Shown one piece after another: positions 1-8,912 of a DNA stretch of 55,281 nt. The notes below the pieces were generated by a model. The model searched no databases. It was not told the DNA's origin and saw nothing but the letters and a program-made list of their open reading frames with translations. Each line of letters opens with the position of its first letter. Position 1 is the first letter of the stretch. The DNA lies in contig JAMCYS010000095.1 of assembly GCA_023473795.1 (NCBI GenBank), forward strand, positions 1 to 55,281. Reading direction: 5' to 3'. Both the position numbers and the translations under genes were made by a program. Source of the stretch: Chloroflexota bacterium (GTDB lineage Bacteria; Chloroflexota; UBA6077; FW602-bin22; JAMCYS01).

Positions 1-1
1 G

Positions 2-795
2 CAGCTGCTGCCGCTTCTTCTTCTGTACGTGGCCTGGCGGTGGCAATGGGCGGCTTTGGCCTGGTTCGCCGTGGTGGCAGCCACGATAGGGGCGCTCTCG
101 TCGGCGTTGGTTGGCCTGGGGGGTCTCCACAACTACGCGGCGCTGCTGCTCGGTGGCAACATCGGCTTCTGGTACCCCTGGAGCCACACTCTCATGGGGT
201 TGGCCCAATCCGGCCTGGGCCCTGACTACGCCTGGCCGGGATACATCCTGCTCTGCCTAGTGCAGCCTCAGAACAGGTCGTCGGTAATGCCCGTTGTCCA
301 CAGATGCGCGGATCACCGTCCCTGATGGGCGGCTGCCAACGTCCCTCGGTCCGACGATCCCCGAAGAGGTCATCTGTTCGTGCACTAGTTGTGCTGACCG
401 TTCTGGCGGCGAGCCTGGGATGGCGGCGGCATCTGCCTGCGGAGGAAAGCCAGCTGGCCCTCGCCGCCGTCGTTCTCGCCGCCTTGCTGGTTGCCAACTA
501 TTTGTTGATCTATGATCTGACCCTCTGGGCGGTGCCGTTGGCCCTGGCCTGGCCGGGCGCGGGCCAGCCGAAGAGCCGCAGGTTGGTGTTGTTGGCCTTC
601 TTGGCGCCTTGGCCGGTGCTGTTCCTGGCCAGCGGCGAGAGACCGTTCGTCTGGACAACTGTCCTCACCGAGCTAGTGGTCTTCGCGCTGCTTTGCCGGC
701 ACTTCTGGCTCGGGCGACTAGGCTCGGCGAGTAGCGGGCCCGGTCTGGGCGGGAACGGACCAACCGGACTGATCCACCCAGACGGAGGGCGATAA
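2..795 (+). pseudogene. GT87/DUF2029-like membrane protein, 5' partial, disrupted by a MITE
   Basis: C-terminal part of a polytopic membrane protein that begins before the window. Frame 2 runs open from base 2 with hydrophobic segments to about base 256. The 132-bp element at 257-388 interrupts it, and the protein resumes in frame 1 (about 389-795). Removing 128 bp (element plus one CTAG) rejoins the frames exactly and rebuilds a continuous hydrophobic helix. The distal part (YDLTLW, APWPVLFL, LCRHFWLG) aligns by eye with the end of the next gene (YDLTLW, APWLSVAL, LCRRYWLG), so the two are tandem paralogues. DUF2029/GT87 proteins are polyprenyl-phosphate-sugar-dependent mannosyltransferase-like enzymes; the substrate here is unknown. 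Family assignment is moderately sure, disruption very sure. Confidence 0.7.
257..388 (+). mobile_element. MITE-like non-autonomous element, copy 1
   Basis: 132 bp bounded by CTAG on both sides, with inner ends TGCA...TGCA. Ends are imperfect inverted repeats: the left end reads TGCAGCCTCAGAACAG and the right end, reverse-complemented, TGCACGAACAG. An identical copy lies at 20621-20752. Here it sits inside a coding frame and adds 128 bp net, so CTAG (or its central TA) is a target duplication. It has no coding capacity for a transposase. Short CTAG/TA duplications fit mobilisation in trans by an IS5-group or IS630-type enzyme; that is inference, since no such transposase is in the window. Confidence 0.8.
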
Positions 796-798
796 GGA

Positions 799-2015
799 AT
801 GCCAGTGTTGGTTTCCGGGGTGCGCGGCAATGCTGGCCGACGGCGTCTCCTCGCCGCGCTAGCCGGCCTGCTGCTCGGGCAGATCGGCGTGGTTGCCTTC
901 TTGGCTCTTCCCCTCTGGTTGGCGCCAGCCGATACCTCCGGCTGGGAAGCGGGCGTAGACTGGCGGACTTACCTTTCCGCCGTGGCCATCCTGCGCGGCG
1001 GCCAGGGCACCTTACTCTACGATCTACCCTCGCTGGGGGCAGTGCAGGCGGCGATGGGAGTAGACAGGGTGATTGCCTACCCTTACCATCCCGCCTTCTT
1101 GCTGCTGGTCTACCCTTTCACCCTTCTGCCGCTCGGCATATCCTTCTTGGCCTAGCTGCTGTTCAGTTTGGTGCTGCTGGCGCTGAGCCTGCGCGGGCCT
1201 TCGTGGGGCAGTCCGACCGGCTTCTCTTCGCGCTGCTGTTGGCGAGTATGCTGCCAGTGTTCATCGCGTTCCTGATGGGGCAGTCTACGATGATCCTCCT
1301 GCTCGGCCTGACTCTGGTCGCCACCGGTCTGAGGGGCCGCAACGATGCTGCGGCCGGGCTGGGATTGGCCATGCTGCTGATAAAGCCCCAACTGGTAGTG
1401 ATCCCGGTGGCTTTACTGGTCTGGCGGGGCAGACTGCGTGGGCTGGCTTACTTTGCCGTTGGTTGTCTGGCGGCGACGCGATTCTGGCTGGTTGGCTATG
1501 GCGGCGTGGCTGCCCATCTGGGCTTTCTGTCTTCAGGGGCGATGGCGCCTGAGTATCACGTCAGTCACACGCTGCTGGGTCTGGCGCTATCGATAGCCGG
1601 CGATAATGAGGGCTGGCAGGCATACCTGGCAATGGCTGGCGCTGTGTTGGTCGGCGGTGGAGCCGTTCTCTGGCGGCGACGCGATTCTGGCTCGTTCGAA
1701 CTGACGGATCAGCTGGCAATCGTGGTTCTGGCTTCGCTGCTGGTATCCCCCTACTTGCGACCGTACGATCTAACGCTGTGGAGCCTGCCGCTGGCAACGG
1801 CCTGGTCCTGGGCAAGCACGGGCAGGGGGCGTTGGCTGCTGGCAGCCTGTTTCATCGCCCCCTGGCTGAGCGTGGCTCTCTCGGGCCTCGGTCCCATTTC
1901 GCTGTGGCCGACCGTAGTTGCCGAGTTGCTTCTCTTCACGGCGCTTTGCCGTCGCTACTGGCTTGGGCTGCCGCACACGGCAGCTGCGGCAGTCCCCGCG
2001 GGCACGAATGGATGA
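799..2015 (+). pseudogene. GT87/DUF2029-like membrane glycosyltransferase, stop plus frameshift
   Basis: Second tandem paralogue, about 405 codons in total, a normal length for the family. The first part (799-1155, frame 1) ends at an in-frame TAG at 1153-1155, followed by more hydrophobic codons in the same frame. Near 1200 the homology moves to frame 3, which stays open to 2015 (an isolated GTG start lies at 1203). Many transmembrane stretches and the YLRPYDLTLW motif near the C-terminus match the gene upstream. Two independent lesions suggest decay, although sequencing error could explain either. It follows the upstream gene by 3 bp, consistent with one former operon. The product would work at the membrane on a lipid-linked sugar donor; substrate unknown. 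Confidence 0.6.
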
Positions 2016-2202
2016 GCAGCTGCTCATCTAGTTGAAGATCTCCGGCGGGCGGACATTGGCGGAGCGCAGACTCCAGATGGGCGAAGCAAAGCCGAGCGAC
2101 ACGCCTGGCAGCGCGGAGGCAGGCGTGCCCGGGTTGGGACCTGGACGTTAGGCGGCTACTGAGGTCGCCCGGGCGATTGTAGACCGCCCGGAAAGGGCTT
2201 GG

Positions 2203-3582
2203 CTAGCTCGGCGGCTCGGCAGCGTTGTTGCCGAGCACTATGCGAATGTCGACGTCGCTGCCGGCGGGGCGAGCGCTGTTGTGAATCTGGGCGGCGCCGA
2301 CGTGGAAGACCGTCGCCAGTTGCCGCACGGTGTAGTCCTTGCCGGCGTAGCTCCAAATCTCGGTCTGGCCGTACGTCGTCTGCTCGGCCTGGCGAAACCT
2401 TGCCACGCTGAAGCCGCGCTGTTCGAGGGCTTGGGCCCAGGCGGTGGCCAGGCCGTCGTGCGCGGTGCCGTTTTGTACTTCCAGCCTCGCCGCTTCTTCT
2501 TTGAGAACGGGGTCGAAGAAGACCTTGGTAACCAGCTTCTGGATCTCCGCGAGCTTGGGCAAGAGCGCGCCATAGACCGGCTGGTCGGGGACGACTATCT
2601 TGGCGTCGATGGCGTGGCTGGTTATGGCCTCCGCCTTGATCCCCCGCACGATGTTGGCCAGGTTCAGCATCTGGTCGAGCGGCATATCGGTGTCCAGGGA
2701 ATCGCGCAGCACGCCCAGGAGCTGCGGCAGGCGCGGCAGCACGTCGAGCCGCAGCGCCTTGTCGCGCAGGGCCAGCAGGACCTGACGCTGGCGGGCCATA
2801 CGACCGAAATCGCTGTCGGCGTGGCGGGTGCGGGCGTAGCGCAGGGCCGTCTGCCCGTCCATATGCTGGCGGCCGGCGGGGAAGCGCACAGTGGTCACAC
2901 CCGTATCGTTCTCGAGGGGATACTCGGTGTCGATAATCTCCGTGGGCACGTCCACGTCGATGCCGTCCACTAGGTCTACCGCCTTCTCGAAACCCTTGAA
3001 GTCGATGCGAGCGTAGTAGTGGATGGGTATGCCCAGGTTGTACTCCACCGTGCGCTTGGCCAGCTCCGGCCCGCCGTTGGGATTCTTGCCGTCCGGAAAA
3101 CGCCAAGCTTGACCGAAGAAGTGGGCCGTGTTGATCTTGTTGTTGATCACGCCGCCTTCGTTATTGGGTATGGTCACCCAGAGGTCGCGCGGTATGGAGA
3201 GGAGCGCCGCGGTCTGAGAGCGCGGCTCGATGGTGGCCACTATCATGGTGTCGGAGCGGGACGGTTGCCCATCCTCGACGGGGCGTTGGTCCAGCCCGAG
3301 GAGTAGTACGTTTACCCTGCCGCCGGCCGTAGGCTGGAGGACGAGGGGCTGGGGCGCGGCCGGCGCCGGGCTAGAGGCCGCAACAACTACCAGTGGCGGC
3401 GCCGGCGGGTTGGGCAGGTCAGCGCCCGTCTGCAGTTCCAGCAGGCCAACGGCGATTGACACGAATATGTAGCCAAAGTACAATCCGCCGGCCACGTAGG
3501 CGACGAAGCCGATGACTAGCGCCCGCAGGCGCCAGTCGACCGTCGGTTTGGCGTGGGATTGGAAGTTTACGTCGCGGCTCAT
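2203..3582 (-). CDS. LytR-CpsA-Psr (LCP) family protein with LytR_C domain
   Basis: 459 residues. A single membrane anchor lies at about 20-48, followed by a Pro/Ala-rich linker. The LCP domain spans about 88-270, with RSDTMIVATIEP, the SIPRDLWV motif near 129-136 and the Arg-rich YARTRHADSDFGRMARQRQ block near 249-267. A LytR_C-like domain covers about 365-455. LCP proteins transfer undecaprenyl-linked glycopolymers to the cell wall or other acceptors outside the membrane. The downstream position of two lipid-sugar-dependent glycosyltransferase relics fits a cell-surface glycan role, but the genes are convergent and not one operon. The ATG start leaves a short cytoplasmic tail before the anchor, as usual for the family. 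The true acceptor in this organism is unknown. Confidence 0.9.
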   Translation of the reverse strand: MSRDVNFQSHAKPTVDWRLRALVIGFVAYVAGGLYFGYIFVSIAVGLLELQTGADLPNPPAPPLVVVAASSPAPAAPQPLVLQPTAGGRVNVLLLGLDQRPVEDGQPSRSDTMIVATIEPRSQTAALLSIPRDLWVTIPNNEGGVINNKINTAHFFGQAWRFPDGKNPNGGPELAKRTVEYNLGIPIHYYARIDFKGFEKAVDLVDGIDVDVPTEIIDTEYPLENDTGVTTVRFPAGRQHMDGQTALRYARTRHADSDFGRMARQRQVLLALRDKALRLDVLPRLPQLLGVLRDSLDTDMPLDQMLNLANIVRGIKAEAITSHAIDAKIVVPDQPVYGALLPKLAEIQKLVTKVFFDPVLKEEAARLEVQNGTAHDGLATAWAQALEQRGFSVARFRQAEQTTYGQTEIWSYAGKDYTVRQLATVFHVGAAQIHNSARPAGSDVDIRIVLGNNAAEPPS

Positions 3583-3698
3583 CTGGATCCGTGTGACCCC
3601 TCTCTAAAAGAGAACGCCCCGCCGTCTCGCGGGCGGCGGTGCACCGGGGATTATAACATGCTCTCCGGGCAAGGCAAAGCAACAGATACGGTGAAGCA

Positions 3699-4370
3699 AT
3701 GCGCGAGCGACCGATTTTGCTGTTGGATATCTATAGGCGGCTCTTGTCCTGCCACGGTCCGCAAGGGTGGTGGCCCGGCGAAAGCGCGTTCGAAGTAGTG
3801 GTGGGGGCGATCCTGACCCAAGCCACTGCCTGGAGCAACGTGGAGCGCGCCATTGCCAATTTGCAGGCCGCCGGCGCCCTCTCGCCGGCAGGGCTGTATG
3901 ACCTGGGCGAGGAGCGGCTGGCGGAGCTGGTGAGGCCCTCGGGCTACTTCAACCAGAAGGCGCGCAAGCTGCGCGCCTTCCTGGCGGTACTATGGCAGGA
4001 ATACGGCGGCGATCTGGAGCGGTTGTGGTCCCTGCCGGCTGGCGAGCTGCGAGAGCGGCTGCTGGTCATTCACGGGGTGGGCCCGGAGACGGCGGATTCG
4101 ATTTGCCTGTACGCGGCCGGCAAGCCGTCTTTCGTCGTCGATGCCTATACCCGCCGCGTCTTCAGTCGGCTGGGGCTGGTGGCAGAGGCGGCGACCTACG
4201 ACCAGATGCGGGGGCTATTCATGGAGAACTTGCCGGCGGAGGCGCCGCTGTTCAACGAGTTCCATGCCCTCGTGGTCAAGCAGGGCAAGGATGTCTGCCG
4301 CAAACGAGCCCCACGGTGTGGCGATTGTTGCCTGGTGGACTGCTGCGGACAGGCGGTCGTGAATGACTAG
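3699..4370 (+). CDS. HhH-GPD DNA glycosylase, endonuclease III-like, with [4Fe-4S] cluster
   Basis: 223 residues. The helix-hairpin-helix is near 121-145 (HGVGPETAD), the catalytic aspartate is D148 in VVDAYTRR, and a C-x6-C-x2-C-x5-C cluster lies at C200, C207, C210 and C216. The position that is lysine in bifunctional endonuclease III (GVGRKTA) is glutamate here (GVGPETA), so a monofunctional base-excision glycosylase is more likely, as in the endonuclease III-related 3-methyladenine glycosylase branch. Damaged-base specificity cannot be read from sequence. The stop overlaps the ATG of the next gene by 8 bp, so the two are probably translationally coupled. Confidence 0.85.
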   Translation: MRERPILLLDIYRRLLSCHGPQGWWPGESAFEVVVGAILTQATAWSNVERAIANLQAAGALSPAGLYDLGEERLAELVRPSGYFNQKARKLRAFLAVLWQEYGGDLERLWSLPAGELRERLLVIHGVGPETADSICLYAAGKPSFVVDAYTRRVFSRLGLVAEAATYDQMRGLFMENLPAEAPLFNEFHALVVKQGKDVCRKRAPRCGDCCLVDCCGQAVVND

Positions 4371-5892
4371 GCAGGAGATCATCCGCGACCTGGGCGAGGG
4401 GCTGGTGCTGCGCCGAGCCAGCGCGGCCGATGCCGAAGCCTTGGCCGCCTTTAATGCCGACCTGCACCGGGACGAGGGCACGGCCCAGCCCGACGAAGGC
4501 ATCGCCGTCTGGACGCGAGACCTGCTGTTGCGGCCACACCCGACCATGTCGGCCGGCGGCGTCACGGTTGTCGAGGACAGGCGCAGCGGCGCCATCGTCT
4601 CCAGCCTGTCTCTCATCCCCCAGACCTGGGCCTATGCCGGGCGGGAGTTCGGCGTCGGCCGAATGGAGCTGGTGGGCACCAATTCGGGCTACCGCCAACG
4701 CGGTCTGGTGCGGGCCCAGTTCGCAGTGGCCCACGCCTGGAGTGCCGCCCGGGGCCAGGCCGCGCAGATAGTCACGGGCATTCCCTATTTCTATCGCCAG
4801 TTTGGCTACGAGATGGTGCTGACTTTGGGCGCCGGTCGAGCTGGAAGCAAGTTGGACGTGCCGGCGTTGAAGGAGGGGGAGACCGAGCCCTACATGGTGC
4901 GCCCGGCCCCCGCGGCGGACGCGCCGTTCATTGCCCGGACCTACGCAGCTGGCCAGCGCCGGCACCTGGTGAGGGACGTGCGCTCGGCGGCGGTGTGGCG
5001 GTACGAAATCGAGGGCTACAGCGAGGGCAGCATTGTGCGCGTGGAAACTCGCATCCTGGAGACGCCCGGGGGCGAACCCGTCGGCTTTCTGGCTCACCTG
5101 CCGCGCCTGGAGCGAGGCCGAGTGGTGCTGGTGTCCTACGAGTTGGCAGGCAAGGTTTCCTGGGCGACGGTGACGCCGACGGTACTGCGTTATGTCTATG
5201 CGGTTGGCGAAGACTACGCCAGGCGGCAGGGAGGCGAAATCGGCGGCCACTTCTCCTGGCGGGGAACCGACCATCCCTGCTACCGGGTGGCCGAGCGCTG
5301 CCTGCCGGTGGTGCGCCGTCCCTACGCCCACTACGTGCGCGTGGCCGACCTGCCGGGCTTTCTGCGTCTCATCGGTCCGGTCCTGGAGGACCGCCTGCTG
5401 GCGGCCGGCTTGGCGGGCCACGATGGGGGACTGAAGCTGGGCTTCTTCCGCTCCGGCTGCCGCCTGGTCTTCGCCGGCGGCAGGCTGGTGGTCAGCGAAC
5501 CCTGGCTGCCAGGTCCGGGGAACTACGGCGATGCCACCTTTCCGGACCTCACCTTTTTGCAGCTGCTCTTCGGCTACCGCGACCTCTCGGAGCTGGAGTA
5601 CGCCTTCCCCGATTGCGGCGCGCGGGCGGATACCAGCCACGCTCTGCTGATGGCGCTCTTTCCCAAACAGGCCTCGGACGTCTGGGCGCTCATTCGAGCG
5701 CCCAGACGCTTCTCTACCTTGCCAGCAGCGAGCGCCTCAGCAGGGCCAGACCGTAGAGGACGGCCCGGCGCCGTACTTCGGCGGGGGTGGTGCGCCACTC
5801 CGAGGTCTCGCCGAGCAACGTGCCGCGGTTGTCTACGGCAACGTGGTACGTGCCCCAGGGTTGACCGTTGGTCAGGCCGATGGCGCCAGTGA
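4363..5892 (+). CDS. GNAT N-acetyltransferase, Eis-like
   Basis: The N-terminal GNAT fold (residues about 5-150) has the acetyl-CoA loop region MELVGTNSGYRQRGLVRAQF and the FYRQFGYE motif. A long second half resembles the second GNAT plus sterol-carrier-like region of Eis/DUF4135-type acetyltransferases. Typical proteins would end near PKQASDVW, about residue 445. Here the frame continues another ~60 Arg/Pro-rich residues through a perfect hairpin and into the 3' end of the convergent cinA gene, overlapping it by 179 bp. That tail looks like readthrough of a lost stop rather than real domain sequence. The start overlaps the glycosylase stop. Substrate unknown. Confidence 0.8.
   Translation: MTRQEIIRDLGEGLVLRRASAADAEALAAFNADLHRDEGTAQPDEGIAVWTRDLLLRPHPTMSAGGVTVVEDRRSGAIVSSLSLIPQTWAYAGREFGVGRMELVGTNSGYRQRGLVRAQFAVAHAWSAARGQAAQIVTGIPYFYRQFGYEMVLTLGAGRAGSKLDVPALKEGETEPYMVRPAPAADAPFIARTYAAGQRRHLVRDVRSAAVWRYEIEGYSEGSIVRVETRILETPGGEPVGFLAHLPRLERGRVVLVSYELAGKVSWATVTPTVLRYVYAVGEDYARRQGGEIGGHFSWRGTDHPCYRVAERCLPVVRRPYAHYVRVADLPGFLRLIGPVLEDRLLAAGLAGHDGGLKLGFFRSGCRLVFAGGRLVVSEPWLPGPGNYGDATFPDLTFLQLLFGYRDLSELEYAFPDCGARADTSHALLMALFPKQASDVWALIRAPRRFSTLPAASASAGPDRRGRPGAVLRRGWCATPRSRRATCRGCLRQRGTCPRVDRWSGRWRQ
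5679..5708. terminator. Perfect hairpin between convergent genes
   Basis: 13-bp perfect stem (CGTCTGGGCGCTC, loop ATTC, then its complement) directly after the cinA stop on the minus strand. It is an ideal bidirectional terminator, except that the acetyltransferase frame on the plus strand still reads through it. The T-tract is weak on both sides. Confidence 0.6.
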
Positions 5893-6937
5893 GGCCGATG
5901 CCGATGTCGGTTCCTAGGCGCTCGCGGGCCGCCAGAGCCAGGGCGCGGCTGGCCTGCGGGCTGCTCAGGGCCGCCTCGGTCGGGCCAAGGGAGCGCATGC
6001 CCCAGGTGGCGGCCGCCGCGGCGGAGGCGACTACTCCGCCGCCCCGGAAGAAGACGCCACTGCCCGGCGCAGCCGCCAGGGCGGCGGAGAGCAGGCCGCC
6101 CGTGAAGCCCTCCAGGGTGCCGATGGTAAACTCGTGCTCCTCCAGCAGCCGGGCCACTATCACATCCAGAGTCTCGTCGTCGACTCCGTAGACCGTGTCG
6201 CCCAGCAGGCGGCGGACCTCGGCCTCGGGCACGGCGATGAGTTCCTGAGCCTGCTTCACGTCTGCCGCCTTGGCCGTGATGCGCACGTGGATGCCGTCGC
6301 TCTTAGCGTAGGTGGCCAGGGTGGGGTTGGGCGAGTCGAGCAGGGGCGCGATCATCTCGCCCACCGTGGATTCGCCGAGGCCGATGATCTTGAGGATCTT
6401 CGAGAGAATGACGGCGCCGCCGAGGCGCGGGCAGAGGTGGGGCACGACCTCTTCCTGCCACATCCGTCGCATCTCCACGGGCACGCCCGGCATGGCGACG
6501 ATCACGTGGCCGTTCTTCTCCACCCACCAGCCGGGCGCGGTGCCGATGGGGTTGGCCAAGGCCAGAGCGGAGGGGATGAGCGTCGCTTGTTTGATGTTGC
6601 GCTCCGGCATGGCTACGCCCCGGCGGGCGAAAAACGCGCGCAGGTCGCGCTCGAGCTCGGGAACCACGACCATCTCCTCGGCCAGTACCGCGCAGATCGC
6701 TTCGCGGGTCAGGTCATCTTCGGTGGGGCCCAGGCCGCCGCTGATGATGGTGAGGTCGGAGCGGGCGAAGGCGCGTCCGATCACTTCGCTGAGGCGGCCC
6801 AGGTTGTCGCCAGCGGCCGAGACCCAGTAGTTATCGATGCCCAGGGGCGGCAGCTGCTGGGCCAGCCAGGAGGCGTTAGTATCGGTGATCTGGCCGAGAA
6901 GAAGCTCGGTGCCCACCGAAATGATCTCCGCTTTCAT
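5714..6937 (-). CDS. cinA: CinA-like protein (MoCF domain plus degenerate PncC domain)
   Basis: 407 residues. The N-terminal MoCF/MoaB-like domain (about 1-170) contains SVGTELLLGQITDTN and ISGGLGPTEDD. The middle COG1058 region follows, and the C-terminal CinA/PncC domain runs from about 258. Active nicotinamide-nucleotide amidohydrolases carry ESCTGG, whose serine is the nucleophile. This protein has E276-G-F-T-G-G, so that serine is glycine, and the following catalytic-lysine segment is alanine-rich (VASAAAAA). The pyrophosphatase half looks intact and would act on ADP-ribose-like substrates. The deamidase half is probably inactive, which is inference from the motif. The ATG start has a reasonable upstream purine-rich site. 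Confidence 0.88.
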   Translation of the reverse strand: MKAEIISVGTELLLGQITDTNASWLAQQLPPLGIDNYWVSAAGDNLGRLSEVIGRAFARSDLTIISGGLGPTEDDLTREAICAVLAEEMVVVPELERDLRAFFARRGVAMPERNIKQATLIPSALALANPIGTAPGWWVEKNGHVIVAMPGVPVEMRRMWQEEVVPHLCPRLGGAVILSKILKIIGLGESTVGEMIAPLLDSPNPTLATYAKSDGIHVRITAKAADVKQAQELIAVPEAEVRRLLGDTVYGVDDETLDVIVARLLEEHEFTIGTLEGFTGGLLSAALAAAPGSGVFFRGGGVVASAAAAATWGMRSLGPTEAALSSPQASRALALAARERLGTDIGIGLTGAIGLTNGQPWGTYHVAVDNRGTLLGETSEWRTTPAEVRRRAVLYGLALLRRSLLAR

Positions 6938-7142
6938 AGTACCTCCGGGAGCAGAACGTGGGCCGGCCGGACGAGCGGCAGGCGATAGGCATAATAGAGC
7001 CGGAGAGTCAAGAGCGTCAAGCGAGACGCCGGGCGCCGGTGCTGGGAGCAGGTGGCCGCCACGGAGGTCTACCCGGCGAGAATGCGCCCCGGCGCCTTCG
7101 TCGGAGCCGATGTAGTTCGCTTCGAGACTGCCGGTTACTAGG

Positions 7143-7171
7143 TTGACTGGGAAGGGGCCGTGACGTAGAAT
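7143..7171 (+). promoter_or_regulatory. Sigma70-like promoter for the sugar ABC operon
   Basis: TTGACT, 17-bp spacer, TAGAAT. It lies about 220 bp upstream of the binding-protein gene. The 6938-7391 gap otherwise shows no gene I can support; the remaining long leader holds several purine-rich stretches but no clear operator. Confidence 0.6.
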
Positions 7172-7391
7172 AGTTCAGTCGATCGTCGTGAAGGAAGGCT
7201 GAGGGAGTAAGTGCGAAGGAGGCGATGCGGGTAGGGAAGGGGAGTGGCCCTCGGGCCAGCATGCTGTCTGTGGCGTCACCAAGTCGATTCGTGGTCGGAT
7301 TACGGCTTTGGGCCGGCGGCAGTTCGGTTGGTGGGCGAAAGGACTAGCGCCGGCCGGTCTTGCACGTAGATGCAGGAAAGGAGTGCCGAGC

Positions 7392-8804
7392 GTGGTGGAC
7401 CTTACTATCGGTGCCAGCAGTGCCAAGCTCACGCGACGTGACCTATTGAGGGCGTTGGCAGCCGTAGGTGCCGGGCTGGCGATGGGGGCCTGTGCTGCGC
7501 CGCAATCGCAACCAACCCAACCGGCCAAGCTGGCGGACGCCCCGAAGGCTGAGATCCAACCCGCTGAGACCAAGGCCCAAGCGGCAACGCAGCCGGCGAC
7601 GGCCGCGCCGGCTACCAAGGGCGCGGTGACTGTGGTGTTCTGGGGCCACAACAGCCAGCAATCGGTCGATGCCTACAAGGCCAACATCCCACTGTTCGAG
7701 AAGAAGTACCCCAGCATCAAGATCGACTACCAGATCAAGGCCGGCAATGAGTACGCACAACTGGTCCTCACGGCCATGGCGGCCAACAACGCCCCAGACG
7801 TCTTCCGCGTGGGCGACTGGCAGATCCTCGAGTACATCCGCGACAAGGCGGTGCGGCCCTTGGCGCCCGAGGCCTTCGAGGCCAAAGATGCCAACGAGGT
7901 CTTAACTAAATGGTTCAGCCCCAGCTTCCCCAAGAAGTTCCTCGTCGACAACGGCCTGTACGCCGTGCCTGAGGACGTGGCCGGTTTGCTCCTCCTGGCC
8001 AACATGGATGTCCTGAACGAAGCCGGCATCGACAAGTTCCCGGACACGGTGGACAAGATAATCGAGGCGGCGAAGAAGGGAACCAAGAGCGAAAGTGGTC
8101 GGTGGGTGCGTTCGGGGTTCGAGTGGTACTACAACCACGAGTTGTGGGAAACCGAGCAGTTTAGTCACCTCATTCGCACCTTCGGCGGCTCTATCTACGA
8201 CCAGGACGCCAAGCTGGTGATGGACAAGGGTGACGCCGCACTCAAAGCCCTGACCTACTACTTCGACACCATCTTCACCTGGAAAGTGTCCAACCCGGCC
8301 TTCGCGCTCACGTTCGGCCAGCCGACGCCGACCCACTTCGAGACTGCCAACTCCGTATTACACCCGGCCGGCTCGTTCAAGATCCCCTCGATCAAGAATG
8401 CCGGCAAGATCAAAAAGTGGGACTCGGGGCTGTGGCGCACCGGGCCCCAGGACCACGTGCTGGCCTGGGCCTGGTCGCTAGGGCTCAGCGCGGCCAGCAA
8501 AGTCCCACTGGAGGCGAGCCAGTGGATCGCCTTCCTGCAGTCCCCCGAAGCGGTGGAGAACCGCGGCAAGATAGGCGGCGCGATGGCGCCCGTCAAGGAT
8601 ATCGAGAAGACCGAGTTCGTCAAGCAAACGCCCGCGCTGCAGAACTGGGTCAAGCTGGGCGCCTCTGCCCGCTACCAGGACCCCTACCCGAGCTATCCTA
8701 AGGTCTCCAAGTCCATCGCCAAGATGATGCAGTCGGTAGCGCAGTCGGGCGTTAAGCCGGCCGATGCGCTGGAGCAGTGCTTCAAGGAGCTGCGGGCGAT
8801 ATAG
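7392..8804 (+). CDS. ABC transporter sugar-binding lipoprotein (family 1)
   Basis: 470 residues from GTG 7392, chosen because AGGAAAGGAG lies 8 nt upstream; the frame is open further 5' (ATG 7308) but without a good site. The N-terminus has a twin-arginine motif (LTRRDLLRAL), a hydrophobic core and a lipobox ending in MGAC, so it is probably a Tat-exported lipoprotein. A Pro/Ala/Gln linker follows. The mature domain begins TVVFWGHNSQQSVDAY and matches extracellular solute-binding protein family 1 (MalE/UgpB-like). Two permease genes follow in the same direction, so it delivers a carbohydrate or related solute to that transporter. Ligand unknown. Confidence 0.9.
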   Translation: MVDLTIGASSAKLTRRDLLRALAAVGAGLAMGACAAPQSQPTQPAKLADAPKAEIQPAETKAQAATQPATAAPATKGAVTVVFWGHNSQQSVDAYKANIPLFEKKYPSIKIDYQIKAGNEYAQLVLTAMAANNAPDVFRVGDWQILEYIRDKAVRPLAPEAFEAKDANEVLTKWFSPSFPKKFLVDNGLYAVPEDVAGLLLLANMDVLNEAGIDKFPDTVDKIIEAAKKGTKSESGRWVRSGFEWYYNHELWETEQFSHLIRTFGGSIYDQDAKLVMDKGDAALKALTYYFDTIFTWKVSNPAFALTFGQPTPTHFETANSVLHPAGSFKIPSIKNAGKIKKWDSGLWRTGPQDHVLAWAWSLGLSAASKVPLEASQWIAFLQSPEAVENRGKIGGAMAPVKDIEKTEFVKQTPALQNWVKLGASARYQDPYPSYPKVSKSIAKMMQSVAQSGVKPADALEQCFKELRAI

Positions 8805-8817
8805 ACACGGTGGAAGA

Positions 8818-8848
8818 TGCCGGCAGCGGGCCTCTCCTGCTGCCGGCA
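8818..8848 (+). terminator. Intercistronic hairpin after the binding-protein gene
   Basis: 10-bp perfect stem TGCCGGCAGC with an 11-nt loop, 14 bp after the stop and 65 bp before the first permease. No T-tract follows, so it more likely stabilises the upstream mRNA or attenuates readthrough, as commonly found between the binding protein and permeases in sugar ABC operons. Confidence 0.55.
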
Positions 8849-8912
8849 ACATGACGAAGAAGTGAGTCGCCGTTCGCCGACACGTCTGCCGCAGGCTGGG
8901 GAGTGAGACGAG

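Noticed and set aside
4276-5640. 454-codon antisense frame opposite the acetyltransferase
   Set aside because: Shadow frame with no recognisable domain.
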